Source: Sthenelais limicola
Lineage: Eukaryota; Annelida; Polychaeta; Phyllodocida; Sigalionidae
Assembly (NCBI GenBank): GCA_942159475.1
Contig: OW804094.1
Coordinates: 16,241,708-16,305,707 of the forward strand
Length of the DNA stretch: 64,000 nt
Reading direction: 5' to 3'
The position numbers and the translations under genes were made by a program. The notes under the pieces were generated by a model. That model was not told the origin of the DNA and did no database searches. It worked only from the letters and a program-made list of their open reading frames with translations. Positions 33,461 through 45,037 of the stretch are shown in pieces. Each line of letters begins with the position of its first letter. The stretch's first letter is position 1.

Positions 33461-33806
33461 GGGGACTTGCATGTCTCACTGCGCATGCCTGTCACAGTGC
33501 ATGCTGGGACGTATTCAGTTCAAGTCTGACATACAAATATTTGTAAACATTTTTATAAAAAATTCCAAAATTGTTTTCACCAATATCAAAGCTTCTATAG
33601 ATGATTTATGAAAACCAAACGCATGATGGGATAGATGAAGTCAGGGGTTATGGAATCATACATGTATAACACATGGATATTGACATTAGAGCATAGATAA
33701 ATATTCCATACTGAACATAACAAGTTTTCTTTAGATTTTACACTGTACCATTACTCCCATAATTCCATGCGAATCAAGATTCAAAATGGCGGCTATGCAA
33801 CTCCTC
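33461..33806 (-). mobile_element. Family I MITE, copy 2
   Basis: 346 bp, GGGGACTTGCATGTCTCAC to ATGGCGGCTATGCAACTCCTC, TA on both sides. Confidence 0.82.
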
Positions 33807-33997
33807 TATTGTGAGGAGTTTATTTTATGACATTCAGCTTGGACAGAAAGCCGTGCCCTGCATATTGTCTTGCTGAAATAAAATATTTAAACAGACAATT
33901 CCTGTTTGATCGATTGAAAACAGTTTAATTTTCGATCAGAATAAGCTTATAAATAATCAAGGTCACCGGATCATCTTCCATGAGAATCCGATAAGAA

Positions 33998-34190
33998 TAA
34001 AGGGTGGTCTCCACTGGCTGCGGTATGCTCTGTGGTAAGCCTTGCGATGGTTTGTGGTGGAGAGGAATGACGAAGTCCTGCCTATGTGGATCACTGGCAA
34101 TGTAGGCAGGACCTCGCCCCTTCTCGCCATCACAGCACCATTGCAAGGCTTACCGCAGAGCTTACCGCAGCCAGTGGAGACCACCCTTAA
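33998..34190. mobile_element. Family H MITE, copy 2, TSD TAA
   Basis: The 187-bp element 34001-34187 has inverted ends AGGGTGGTCTCCACTGGCTG / complement, with TAA on both sides. PIF/Harbinger-like by duplication. Confidence 0.8.
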
Positions 34191-34269
34191 GTCTTTCAAT
34201 CCAATCCATCACACATTGTCTGTGTTGAGACAACGTAATCATATTGTTGCAATAACTAGATACTAATAT

Positions 34270-34551
34270 GGGTCAGGTTGCAAGAACGTGTACAATTGGC
34301 AGCTCTACACATTTAGTCAATTCTGCTTAATTCTGCTAAAAAATGATAAATACCAGATATATCTTAGTATATTTGGCATCCAGTTGATTCAAGGGATCAT
34401 TAATTATATCTAGGTTAATTTGGTATTGCCTTGATTCAAACAATCTGTTTGGTTATGTTGTATTGAATTTTGAACCTGATTTCTGTCTTAAATTTCGGTT
34501 ATTTGAGAAGATTGGGAAAGGCGAATTGAGCATTTTCTGGTGATTTCACCC
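34270..34551 (+). mobile_element. MITE-A copy (A7) with internal duplication
   Basis: 282 bp. The ATATCT...TTGATTCAA block occurs twice (near 34360 and 34415). Confidence 0.8.
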
Positions 34552-35130
34552 AGTCTTAAGTCTTAAAAATTGAGACTTCGGTGTCAGACTCATGATACCC
34601 CAACAGTGACCATTATCCCATTAATTTGTTAATTTGCTAATTAAGTGGCCATTTCAGTAATTCTTGCAGCCGCTTTTGCAGTTATGTTATACAATTTATA
34701 AACAGTCCAAAGCCGATGAAGATGTTACATTTCAATCATGAAATTAGGTTAGTATAAGAAAGAAAATGACATCAATGCTTTCTTTTAGATGCTGGCATAA
34801 TAGGTTTCTTTAAAACATAGGTTATCTATTCATCAACAAATCCTCTCCCTTTAAGTAGGTGACATCTAAATTTTACAGTCACTCTTTCTGCTGTTTCTGC
34901 TCATCTGCGTTGAATATTTAATGTTTTACCCTAGAGAATAGAAATATGAAGATACAGACTACTGTTTTAGTACAAAAATACGTTCGTAATCTAAAAATAA
35001 AACATCATTCTTCTTATCATTTTAAAGCAGCAATTGCTTGGCAAAAATCTTCCCTTACTCTCTTCCATGGGAGGGACATTTTAACTTTACCTAGCCAAAA
35101 GAAAATACCCTTAATATATCAATGTCGCAG
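34552..35130. other. No recognised feature
   Basis: AT-rich. One 62-codon frame at 34946 without features. Confidence 0.3.
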
Positions 35131-35282
35131 TTGAACTGAAATGTAGCCAATTTGGTATTTAGCTGATTAAAAAAACCTGTTTGGTTATGTTCAACTTTAT
35201 TTGGAATGTCATTTTGTCTTAAATCTTGATTATTTGAGAGGATATTCAAAGGTCAATTGTGCATTTTCTGGCGATTTCACCC
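35131..35282 (+). mobile_element. MITE-A copy (A4), left half missing
   Basis: Starts inside at TTGAACTGAAATGTAGCC and ends TCTGGCGATTTCACCC. Confidence 0.75.
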
Positions 35283-35756
35283 AACAATAGGCCACTTTAC
35301 AAATTGACAGTGGTGCCATAGAAGGAGCGGTGGAGACAGCCAGAACTATGAACAATGCGGGCAGTGTCACAGAAGCCTTCATATCTTAACCATAGGCTTC
35401 TAACTTTCTCCTTTTTATCCCAGAATTCTAGTTTTTGTATAATACTGTCTGCTATCCGATATTATGAAATGACATTTTAGTCATGCTTGATACCAGGACA
35501 TTTCATCCGCTAGTTTTTAGTATATGGCAACTTTTGTAACAGTGTTTCAACAAAAACAAGTAAGCATAGGGGTATGGGCTGCAGTGGGTCAGCGGCCGTA
35601 TGGTCATAGGCACACACACACCTCTGCCCAGCGCACGGTTTGGCCCACATAGCCAGGTGGGTCAACTGAACTGGGCATGCCCTCAGTGGTAGAGATCAAT
35701 CCCGCAGTACCTGGTTCACACTGGTGGCACAATATGTGAAGTAGGCTATTGGAATC
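35283..35756. other. No recognised feature
   Basis: No gene or shared repeat seen. Confidence 0.3.
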
Positions 35757-36005
35757 ATATATATATACTAGCAAAGTACCCGTCCTCCGGACGGTCACCC
35801 TCTCTCCCCACACTTCCCCCTCTCCCTTGTTTCCCTCCCCCTCTTCTCTTTCATACCTTTCCCCTCCATCCTCTCCCTCGCCTCTTTCCCCCTGTTCTTT
35901 CCCTCCCCTTGACCCCCTCTCCCTTTTCTTAACTCTGCCCCTCCTACTACCTCCCCATCCCCTCCCTCTCTCCAATACCCCCACCCTCTCCCTCCCCTCT
36001 TCTTC
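35757..36005. repeat. Pyrimidine-rich low-complexity tract
   Basis: A short (AT)n and ACTAGCAAAGTACCCGTCC lead into about 200 bp of C/T-rich sequence (CCCTCTCCC variants). Long frames on both strands here reflect composition only. Confidence 0.8.
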
Positions 36006-36734
36006 ACTTATTAATCATTTCTCAGAATATATGCTAAATTGATAGTAATAGTTGATATCTATGGTATGCCTGTTGTGAGCCCTACCACCAACTGCAACAT
36101 GATTTTTGTAGTATAGCATATGGCTTTGCTATGACCAGGAATGAATCAAAAGATGGGTCCCCTTGAATTGATGCAGTAGCTTGTGGCTAATGACGTAGTA
36201 TCTCCCAGGGGCTTTCCCAGGCTATAAATAGAGTGTGGATATCCTGATTTAAAAAAGGCTTCAAAATCACATTTTCACCCCAGATACCTTCACAAACCAC
36301 ATATAATGACATCCAGACAGGGTCGACGGACCTAGTCAGTAGAGACTAACAAAGTAAATGGGGAGACCCCAGGTTCCAAGAACATGCAATATCAAAAAAA
36401 CCTTCTTTTCTACCTCTTTTTGTAGAAATCGCTCTAGCTTTATATTATATGGATAATATGTTTGTTTTGAGTACAATGAACTAGGCTGATCACCTGCCTT
36501 ATGAAACAAGATGTAGATGACAGATGTAGGTAACCTCATCCCACCTTGTCCATTTACGAGTTCTGGTAAACATGTTTATGGTGAGACCTTATTACCTAGA
36601 TTCCATCATTGACACAGGACATCAGAAAACCAAGCTAATTTGGCCAGAAACACCTGACCGCGGAGATTCTATTTGCCGGATAGTCGGGCCATACACCCAA
36701 ATGAAGAAGATGCATTAATAGAATTTTGATTGAT
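36006..36734. other. No recognised feature
   Basis: No gene or shared repeat seen. Confidence 0.3.
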
Positions 36735-37079
36735 TTCTTTAGGGAATGTTTGCATTTTTTTTATTCTTGGAGCTGCTAGTAGCATAAATCCAGGTACTAA
36801 ATTTAAAAAAATGTGTATTAAATAAATCCATGCATATCTAAGGTCATCCTATGGAGTATATTCAGCTTCTTTACTAGTAAATGTCCACCCAAAATTATTA
36901 TAAACGCTTTTTTATTCAAAAATAAAAACATCAAACTTACAATATAGAAATACTTACTAGATGTCCTACTGTTCACTATCATTGGGATCGGCTTGATCTC
37001 ATTTCTTAAAATAAATTATGATGATATCATAAAATCCAATTATTGCGACTTGTGACTCATTTTCCTGAAACACATCACA
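36735..37079 (-). mobile_element. MITE-B copy, left end missing
   Basis: Runs from the CTAAGGTCATCCTATGGAGT region to CCTGAAACACATCACA, with TA after the end. Confidence 0.8.
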
Positions 37080-37140
37080 TATGATCAACAAGACGTTGCA
37101 CAAAGGAAGTAGCTATACATGATTATGCCCGACTTCATAT

Positions 37141-37378
37141 GGGTCAGATTTTAGAATATGCACAATCGGCAGCTCTACACATTTGGTAATTCTGTTAAAT
37201 TAGACAGAAAATTATGAATAATGGGTATATATATAAGAGTATTTTTAGCATTGTGTCGTGATTAAAAATATCTCTTTCTTTGTGTTAAACAGCAATTTGA
37301 ACGTCACTTTTCACTTAAATTTGGGTTATTTGCGAGGATGGGTGAAGGTGAATTGTACATTTTCTGACAATCTGACCC
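37141..37378 (+). mobile_element. MITE-A copy (A6), TSD ATAT
   Basis: GGGTCAGATTTTAG to GACAATCTGACCC with ATAT flanks. Confidence 0.88.
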
Positions 37379-38107
37379 ATATGTGTTTTTGACGATTTCT
37401 TAATTGCCCACAAGGGTTTGAATGCATTCAAACCTTGCCTCCAGAGAACACAGAGAACGAAGCTAACAATGATGAAGGCAGGTCTAATTGGTTCCATTTG
37501 TTATCCATTGAGGTGAAATGGGTGGGATTTTTTAGGAATGTACAATGGAACGTCCGGTATGGGATGTGCAGGGCAAGAAATTGGCCAAAGAAAATTATAG
37601 AAATCATCTTTACAAACTATCTGGTCCTCTTCCTATATGTCTATGGATTCTGTAGATATCAATTATACTTACTAATGACCACCATGTCAGTTTTTATATA
37701 GGTTTGAATGGGATAACCTTTTTTTCTTGGAACATCTGGTATGAAAATCTATACCTTATCATATGAATGAGAATAAAACAAGGTGTATAAATCACAGAAA
37801 CTCATAATTAGATTTGAAATATAAACAAAACCTTTATCAATTATATGCATGAATCATGGGTTCCTATTGCCAGTCATTATTATGTGGCAAGTCATCAAAT
37901 CCAACTATCATTAACATCTTTTTAATCAAATTTTGTACTGATTCTGAACACATTTTTCTTTTTATTCTTGCAAGGATGTCAGTGCCCTGAAATATTAGAG
38001 ACCATGCTAATTAAAAACTTAGATATGTGTAGAGCATGTTCACTGTTTATTTACCACCTCATTACCACTCAATATATCCCAGGAGTGTCATTGAAAAACT
38101 TATGTTC

Positions 38108-38191
38108 TATACCAGACGTTCCATACCGGACGTTCCATACCGGACGTTCCATACCGGACGTTCCATACCGGACGTTCCATACCGGACGTTC
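38108..38191 (+). repeat. Six tandem 14-bp units
   Basis: The first unit is imperfect (TATACCAGACGTTC) and the next five are identical CATACCGGACGTTC. Confidence 0.92.
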
Positions 38192-38668
38192 TAAAAATGA
38201 TTGACAAATAAGCTCAAATTTGTGGAAGGTAAATCATATGAAAATATTTTTTTGTAACAAACTACAAAACATACCTAAGTATACATTGCTATGAAGTTAA
38301 GAGATTTAATAAGCCTTTGATCCCCCAAGAGGCTTGTATACCGGACGTTCCATACCGGACATTCCCAAAAATTATTAAGACAATATGTAAACTCATCCAC
38401 AAAGAACATAATTCCTATATAGGTCAATATTCTTTTGTAACAAACTACAAAACATAACTAGGTATGCATCGCTATCGAGATAAGAGATTTGATAGTCCTG
38501 TTATCTCCCAAGAATCTTGTATACCGGACGTTCCATACCTGACATTCCCCAAAATTATTAGAACAATATATAAAATCATCCTCAATGAATATAAATCATA
38601 TATAGGTCAATATTCTTTTGTAACAAACTACGAAACATAACTAGTTGTGCATAGTTAAGGATATATTG
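38192..38668 (+). repeat. 183-bp tandem repeat, about 2.6 units
   Basis: TTTTGTAACAAACTACAAAA, CATACCTAAG-like and AAGAGATTT...CTTG words recur in order with a 183-bp period. Each full unit ends in a pair of the 14-mers. Confidence 0.8.
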
Positions 38669-40528
38669 ATGGAATGTATGGCATTTTCAGTGGAGCATTG
38701 GTCTCCCTCTTACAGGTGGCCTCCTTGATGATCCAAGCTTCTCACCCTATGATTTCCTTCTTTTTCTCCCTCTATTCTTATTGACTCTAACTGTAACTAT
38801 ATTGTTTTATTGGACTGTCTGCCATCTTATAGACAAGATTCTTTGTCAAAAATATTGATAAAATCAATAGAAATAAAATAGAATGAAATTAAATAGTGAA
38901 ATTCAAGGTGTACCTAAAAATGGTTAAAAAAAATAACCCTCAGAAATAAAGTTTGACCACCTCACATATTAGGGGATATATAGGAGTATCCTCAGGTATA
39001 ATATTATTGAGATTGAAATATTATTTCTGGTATTTTTAAGTAAAATTCAAGGTTGGAGTACATCCGGTATACAATTGACTGGAAAGTACCACATGAAATA
39101 ACAGTTGAAATTAATTGTCTTATAATATAAACACATACAACAGTCACCAATGATGACTAAACAAACCATAAAAAGAGATTTGAGCATGTAAATAAAGCAT
39201 AAATATCTATTTAAAAAATATTGAAAGATTGTCCGGTATATAGGAATGTCCGAGATCAATTATGGTTTTAGCTATATTTAAGGCAATGATAATAGTTTTG
39301 AAATAGTTTTAACCATTAATAACTATACTTTTATCCCAAGACAAGATTTTTTTAACCAAATGAAACTTAAATATGGTTACAAATGACAGCAAATTGGATT
39401 AACAGAACAAATATTCTAGAAACAGAACGTCCGGTATTTGACTTAACATGTTACCAGAGGATAGCAAAACACTCTAAATCAACGAAACATTCCATGAATA
39501 CATTTCAATCATTTTAACATCATATCAAGTCAGATTGGAGCCTGAGTCAAGAAAGAGACATTATTTATGAAGTTCCAAAGAAATGGTGTTTGAGCTCATA
39601 CCGGACGTTCTCATCCCTACTTTTGAGAGGGAAAAGTTAAATATTCAATATTTGACTTCATTCAGGAAGTCATACTTTGGTCAGCACATTCACAACTACT
39701 GTGGCCAACATATTATAACTCCATAATCTAGCCATGGCACTATGAATTAAGACTATTATTGATTCCTTCAGCCAACTAGTAAAATTACAGTCAAAACTAA
39801 AACATGTTTACATCAATTTCATCTTGGAAAAAAGGAAATGAGATGAGATTAACACTGCACCATCTACTTCAATCATTACTTTAGCTGTTCCAACTATACC
39901 AGAAGCAAACAGACAAAGCATGCCTGCCACAGTAGAGTGATGAAGTGGGAAATCCCTATTTAGTTTCTTCATACCGGACGTTCCCAATTTATACCGGACG
40001 TTCCAACTATTATTTAACAGAGAATATCTCCAGTTAAAATGATCATTCATTACTAATTTCAGGTGTATAGATATAAGGCATGCTCTGGAGTACTTAGTTC
40101 AAAAAGCTCGAAAAGCAAATATTTCTGATTAAAGATGGATGAAACAGACCCAAACAAAAAGTAGTGTTGATTTGGAACGTCCGGTATGAAAAAGTATAAA
40201 ATTTGTGGTTTAAAATCATTCTACCACTGACTCAAAAAATATGTATCTAAGCATAACAACTCTATTTGACCAACATCCTATATATGTTAGGGATCAATTC
40301 CATGGATTTAGATCAAACCTAACTACCCTCTTTTTTATGAATATAATAACAATAATTTATCATACCAGAGGGCTAAAATACCAGAGGGCTAAAATCAGTG
40401 TGACATGTGAGTTTACTACTGTCAGATATACATCAAAACATAAAAGAAAGCAAAATAAAGCAAAAACATGTAGGAAAATGGTTGAGGAACAAAGAGCAGT
40501 GATGCAATTTGGTGTTATTTATTTAGTT
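38669..40528. other. No gene recognised between 14-mer copies
   Basis: AT-rich. Only short frames (39047-39259, 39808-40050 on minus; 40241-40534 on plus) without domains. A 16-bp tandem pair ATACCAGAGGGCTAAA lies near 40363-40394. Confidence 0.4.
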
Positions 40529-40561
40529 TGGTGAATTGTACATTTTCTGAAAATCTGACCC
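40529..40561 (+). mobile_element. MITE-A right-end fragment
   Basis: GGTGAATTGTACATTTTCTG...CTGACCC only. Confidence 0.7.
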
Positions 40562-40574
40562 ACATATGGAAATA

Positions 40575-40672
40575 CTGTTAATATGCTATTAAGGAACTGG
40601 AACCTCCCGAATGCCGGAGAATTCCTCCAATGCATTGGCAGTTTGTCTGCAATAAAAGTTTTCAAATCAAAT
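40575..40672 (+). mobile_element. Possible LINE/SINE 3' end
   Basis: CTGGAACCTCCCGAATGCCG...GCAATAAAAGTTTTCAAATC ends in a TCAAATCAAATC tail, the short-repeat tail of CR1/RTE-type retroposons. Tentative. Confidence 0.35.
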
Positions 40673-40700
40673 CTTTTTTGGTTTTCTTTAGTTTTTTAGT

Positions 40701-41175
40701 ACTTCTTTAAGTCCTATGAATATACGTACCGTCAAGACAGTGCATTTAAGATTTGCATGCATTTCTAAGGTCATCCTATCGAGTATATTTAGTTACTTTA
40801 CTTGTAAGTATCCACCCAGAAATATTTGCAAACTTTGATTTTCAAAAATAGAAATATCAACATTAAAATTAAGAAATATGTACATATTCTTTAAGTCCTA
40901 TGAATACATGTACCAAATTTTTGAAATTGAAATTGAAGATATCTATGCATTTCTAAGGTCGTCCTATCGAGTATATTTAGTTACTTTACTCGTAAGTGTC
41001 CACCCAGAAATATTTGCAAACTTTGATTTTCAAGAATAGAAATATCAACATTAAGATTAAGATGTCCTAATGTTTACTATCATTAGAATCGGCTTGATCT
41101 TATCTTTTCAAATGTGATGATATCTCAAAATCCGTTATTGGCGACTTGTGACTCATTTTCCTGAAACACAATCAC
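40701..41175 (-). mobile_element. MITE-B copy with 186-bp internal tandem duplication
   Basis: The segment TTCTTTAAGTCCTATGAATA...ATCAACATTAA occurs at 40703 and again at 40889. Right terminus intact (CCTGAAACACAATCACA). Confidence 0.8.
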
Positions 41176-41210
41176 AAATAGACTGGGAATTAATAGACTA
41201 CAATGTATGT

Positions 41211-41445
41211 GGGTCAGCTTTTCAGAAAATGGACAATCTACAGTTCTACAGATCTATCAAATTCTGCTAAATTAGAGTGAAAAATGATAGATACTGACAA
41301 TATCAGTATGTATTCTGTATTGTATTCATTCAATACATTTGTCTGGTTATGTTGAACTGTATTTTGAACCTAATTTTCTGATTAAATTTGAGTTATTTGA
41401 GAAGATTGGTGAAGGTCAATTGTACATTTTCTGAAACTCTGACCC
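41211..41445 (+). mobile_element. MITE-A copy (A2)
   Basis: 235 bp, GGGTCAGCTTTTCAG to GAAACTCTGACCC. Flanks ATGT/ACAT. Confidence 0.87.
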
Positions 41446-41922
41446 ACATATAGCGAGGAACGCAACTTTAAGTTTAAGGTTCGATATGGAGCCTACATGA
41501 AATCATTATAATTATGGGCTTAATTTAGTGAAACACTTTAAAGAAACATATCTTAAAACCCGCCTGCGAAACCATCCTTCTTAGACATGTACTTCTAATA
41601 TAGTGTACGCTGCCTCATCTTCAATCTCCTTAATAGGATGGTTTTTGTCGCGTCTAAAACACAGATTTAATATCCATTATCCAAATTGTGCATCAATTAA
41701 AACACATTGCCAGCGTTTTAGAAGCTTCTGGCACAAACAACATCTTCCTCTTCCCTCGCTTGTGATGCATGATTAATCTGTATGTATAATTGCGGCCGGA
41801 AATTATAGTCGTTTCCATAATAACAATGGCTTACTGTCTCTCCGCTCTCTCCTTCTCCCTCTCTTTCGCTCTCTGTTTCTGTCCTCCTTATGTATGTGTC
41901 CCCTCTCTCACTTAAATACCAA
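41446..41922. other. No recognised feature
   Basis: Ends in a CTCT-rich stretch (41845-41912). No gene. Confidence 0.3.
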
Positions 41923-41924
41923 TA

Positions 41925-42257
41925 GGAGATTTGCATAGCCGCCATTTTGAATCTAGATTCGCATGGAATTATGAGACTAATGGTACAGTATCTATAGAAA
42001 ACATGCCATCTTCAGCATGGACTATTTATCGATGCTCTAATGTCAGTATCCATGTATTATACATGTTTCCTTAACACACGTCCCCATCTTTCCCATCATG
42101 CATTTGGTTTTCATAGATTATTTATAACAGCTGTGATATTGGTGAAAGGAGTCTGAAAATTTAAAAAAAGAATGTTGCCAAATGTTTGTACGAGTTCATC
42201 AGAATCTATCCCAGGATGCATTGTAACAGACATGTGCAGTGGCACATGCAAATCCCC
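41925..42257 (+). mobile_element. Family I MITE, copy 3
   Basis: 333 bp, GGAGATTTGCATAGCCGCCA to GGCACATGCAAATCCCC, TA on both sides. Confidence 0.85.
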
Positions 42258-42481
42258 TACTGCTTACGTCACATACTCTGAGCTTTACTAAATCTTAAAT
42301 TTTGAATTTTGAACTTGCATGATTTGCAGAACTAAGTGTTCCGTTTTACTAGCATGTGGCAGCTTTACGTACAATGTATATATACATAAACGGTTGGATA
42401 GCTGAGAAACCTTACGATACATGACCCTGCGTCTTCTCATGTTCCTCATGTTTCTCATATTTAAATTGTACTGCATATAAT

Positions 42482-42716
42482 GGGTCAGATTTTCAGAAAA
42501 TGTACAATTGGCAGCTCTACCCATTTAGGAAATTCAGCGAAATTAGGCTGAAAAATGATAAATACCAGGTATATCTAAGTATATTTGGTATCGCATTGAT
42601 TTAAAGTATCAGTTCTGTTATGATAAATTGCATTTTGAAGCTCAGTTTTGCCTTAAATGTCGGTTATTTGAGAGGATTGGTGATGATGAATTGTACGTTT
42701 TCTGAAAATCTGACCC
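42482..42716 (+). mobile_element. MITE-A copy (A5)
   Basis: 235 bp. Flanks TAAT/ATAT. Confidence 0.88.
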
Positions 42717-43339
42717 ATATACATAGATATGAGACATGTTGACCAGTATCTTACACATTGTTATGACAGATACTTAACTTGTGATTTTATAACTAGCTAT
42801 ACAATTGACTTTAGTACCTTACTATGTTTAGCTTTGATAGAAAGATGAATTACAAAGTAGGTCCCCCCCCCCCTTTTCTGCTCTCCTGTCAATGTTAGGA
42901 GCAGCAGTAATAAATATTATTACTATAGTAGTTACCACACCAGGTGATATCCTGTGTGCATCGCCACTTGCTATTATGATTTTATTATTAGAATAGAACA
43001 CCAGTTATAAGGGCCGCCTTATATATTGAATTTTTATTTATGAAGTAAACAGTTACATTCGTGAAAAGGTCAAACAATTCTCCATAGTAGGTCTTCCATT
43101 GTATCCCAAATAATAATAATATAATCGGTACAATTTTATACTCATTAATATATCACGTTATACAGAGTTAATCCATTAATTCTATCATTCGCTTAACCTT
43201 AGGTAATTGACATTGTTGGCAAGATTACAATTGATTCAGTACATAAGTAATATTATACAACACTTCGAAGTTTTTTTAGACAATATAGTATTTATAGTAC
43301 TTTTACAGTGAATCCTAACATTAATAATCATTTGTCATT
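42717..43339. other. No gene; short poly-C run
   Basis: Eleven C at about 42863-42873. Otherwise AT-rich. Confidence 0.35.
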
Positions 43340-43482
43340 ATGATATCGTGTCGTCGACGCATGGGTGTCTTGTTACCCTTACTTTCAAAACAATTTATTG
43401 CATCCGGTAAGGCTTGAGATCCTCCCTATGTTGGGAGATAAGACCCACCGACTGTAGTGTTCTGATAGATAAAAGTAACAAC
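43340..43482 (+). mobile_element. Family K retroposon 3' end, copy 2
   Basis: GTGTCTTGTTACC...CATCCGGTAAGGCTTGAGAT...GGGAGATAAGACCCACCGAC...AAAAGTAACAACAACAAC, collinear with the minus-strand copy at 23430-23600. Confidence 0.55.
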
Positions 43483-43735
43483 AACAACTCATGATATCCC
43501 TGGTCGAGAAATACGATACATATTTTGACCTAACTGTTGCTTTAATTTTGTTTTCACGTTTTAAGAAATCTTTTATTCAGCAAACATCAGCAACTAGTCT
43601 CACAAATTCAGGTGATTTTCGTACTGCTATTATGTGATACGTAATACTATTGACTAATTATTCTTGGGCTTACATTTGTGCCTTTTTGTGAAAACCAGAC
43701 CCACACACCTGACTAAACTTTCTCACATGATCTCA

Positions 43736-44160
43736 CACGATTTTTATTTCCTAAGTCACTATATACTCTATCTTCCAAATGTTGGTAACAACCAAAAGAA
43801 ATGGTACCTCGTTGTATCATAAAGGCATGTCGACCAATTTGTCAATTTATTTATTTACACGTTTGTACTTCTGTACCCATCGAAAATGACATATGGGTCA
43901 GATTTTCAGAAAATGTACAATTGGCAGCTGTACACATTTAGTAAATTCTGGTAAATTAGGCTGCAATTTGGTCAATACTAGGTAAATTCGAGTATATTCG
44001 GCATTGCATTGATTCTAGCAATCTGTTTGGTTAGGTTGAACTGCATTTTGTACTTAATTTTCGTCTGGAATTTGGGTTATTTGAGAAGATTGGCGAAGTT
44101 GAATTGTACATTTTCTGAAAATCTGACCCATATAAAAACTACTTATCTTATCTTATCTAC
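43736..44160 (+). mobile_element. Family L retroposon 3' end split by a MITE-A
   Basis: GAAATGGTACCTCGTTGTAT...GCATGTCGACCAATTTGTC...ACTACTTATCTTATCTTATC matches 55950-56147. The MITE-A at 43895 interrupts it just before the (CTTAT)n tail. Confidence 0.7.
43895..44129 (+). mobile_element. MITE-A copy (A1) in family L, TSD ATAT
   Basis: 235 bp. The uninterrupted L copy has a single GACAAATAAAAAACT here, against GACATAT[element]ATATAAAAACT. Confidence 0.92.
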
Positions 44161-44221
44161 AAAGCAAATGGTAGAACAGAAGCATAGGACTGTTATGTTG
44201 ATAATGGTGTAGTACCCCATA

Positions 44222-44627
44222 TGTGATGTGTTTCAGGAAAATGAGTCACAAGTCGCCAAAAAATGGATTTTGAGATATCATCATAATCGAAAAGATGCGA
44301 TTAATCTGATTCCAATGATAGTAAACAGTAGGACATCTAAATGTACATATTTCTTAATTTTAATGTTGATATTTCTAATTTTGATTATCAATTTTGCAAT
44401 ATTTCTGGGTGGACACTTACTAGTAAAGTAACTAAATATACTCGATAGGATGACCTTAAAAATGCATTCATATCTTAAATACACTATCTTAAAATTTGGT
44501 ACATGTATTCATAAGATATAAACAGATAGATACCCCAAATATGATAAGATTTGGAAAACTTGTGAATAAATCACTTAAAAAATATCAATTTTGCGACTTG
44601 CGGCTTATTTTCCTGCAACACGTCACA
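44222..44627 (+). mobile_element. MITE-B copy, full length, TSD TA
   Basis: 406 bp, TGTGATGTGTTTCAGG to TCCTGCAACACGTCACA. TA on both sides, and the right-hand TA also starts the next copy. Confidence 0.9.
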
Positions 44628-44629
44628 TA

Positions 44630-45037
44630 TGTGATCCGGTTAAGGAAAATGAGTCATAAGTCGCAAAATATAGATTTTGAGATATTACAATATTTGAAAA
44701 GAGGGGATCAAGCGGATTCCAATGATAGTAAACACTAGGGTACCTAACATGTATTTCTATATTTTTAAGTTTGATATTTTTATTTTTGAGGAAAAAAAGT
44801 TGGCAATGTTTCTGGCTGGGTAAACCAGTAAAGTAACTAGATATACTCCATACAAAGGCCTTCAAAACGCGATGATATATTTGATACAATGTCCTGAAAT
44901 TTGTTACAGGGATTCATATGACTATCAGTGCTAAACCCTCTGAAAATCACAACATTTCAATAAAGAGATCTTGTGAAAAAACATCGAAAAAAAAGGAATT
45001 TTGCGACTTATGACTCATTTTCCTGAAACACATCACA
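44630..45037 (+). mobile_element. MITE-B copy abutting the previous one, TSD TA
   Basis: 408 bp, TGTGATCCGGTTAAGG to CCTGAAACACATCACA. Only TA (44628-44629) separates it from its neighbour. Confidence 0.9.

Larger units (their letters stand above)
37548..40188. repeat. Cluster of about 17 copies of the 14-mer CATACCGGACGTTC
   Basis: Forward copies: six at 38108-38191, two at 38337-38364, two at 38520-38547, then 39597, 39970 and 39990. Reverse copies: 37548, 39425, 40175, and shortened ones at about 39061 and 39229. No copies were noticed elsewhere in the window. Confidence 0.85.

Noticed and set aside
35604..36042. Long open frames on both strands
   Set aside because: They come from a pyrimidine-rich low-complexity tract.
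38108..38191. Repetitive coding sequence (PDVPYRTFHTGRS peptide)
   Set aside because: The 14-bp period shifts frame every unit and the same motif occurs in non-coding positions on both strands.
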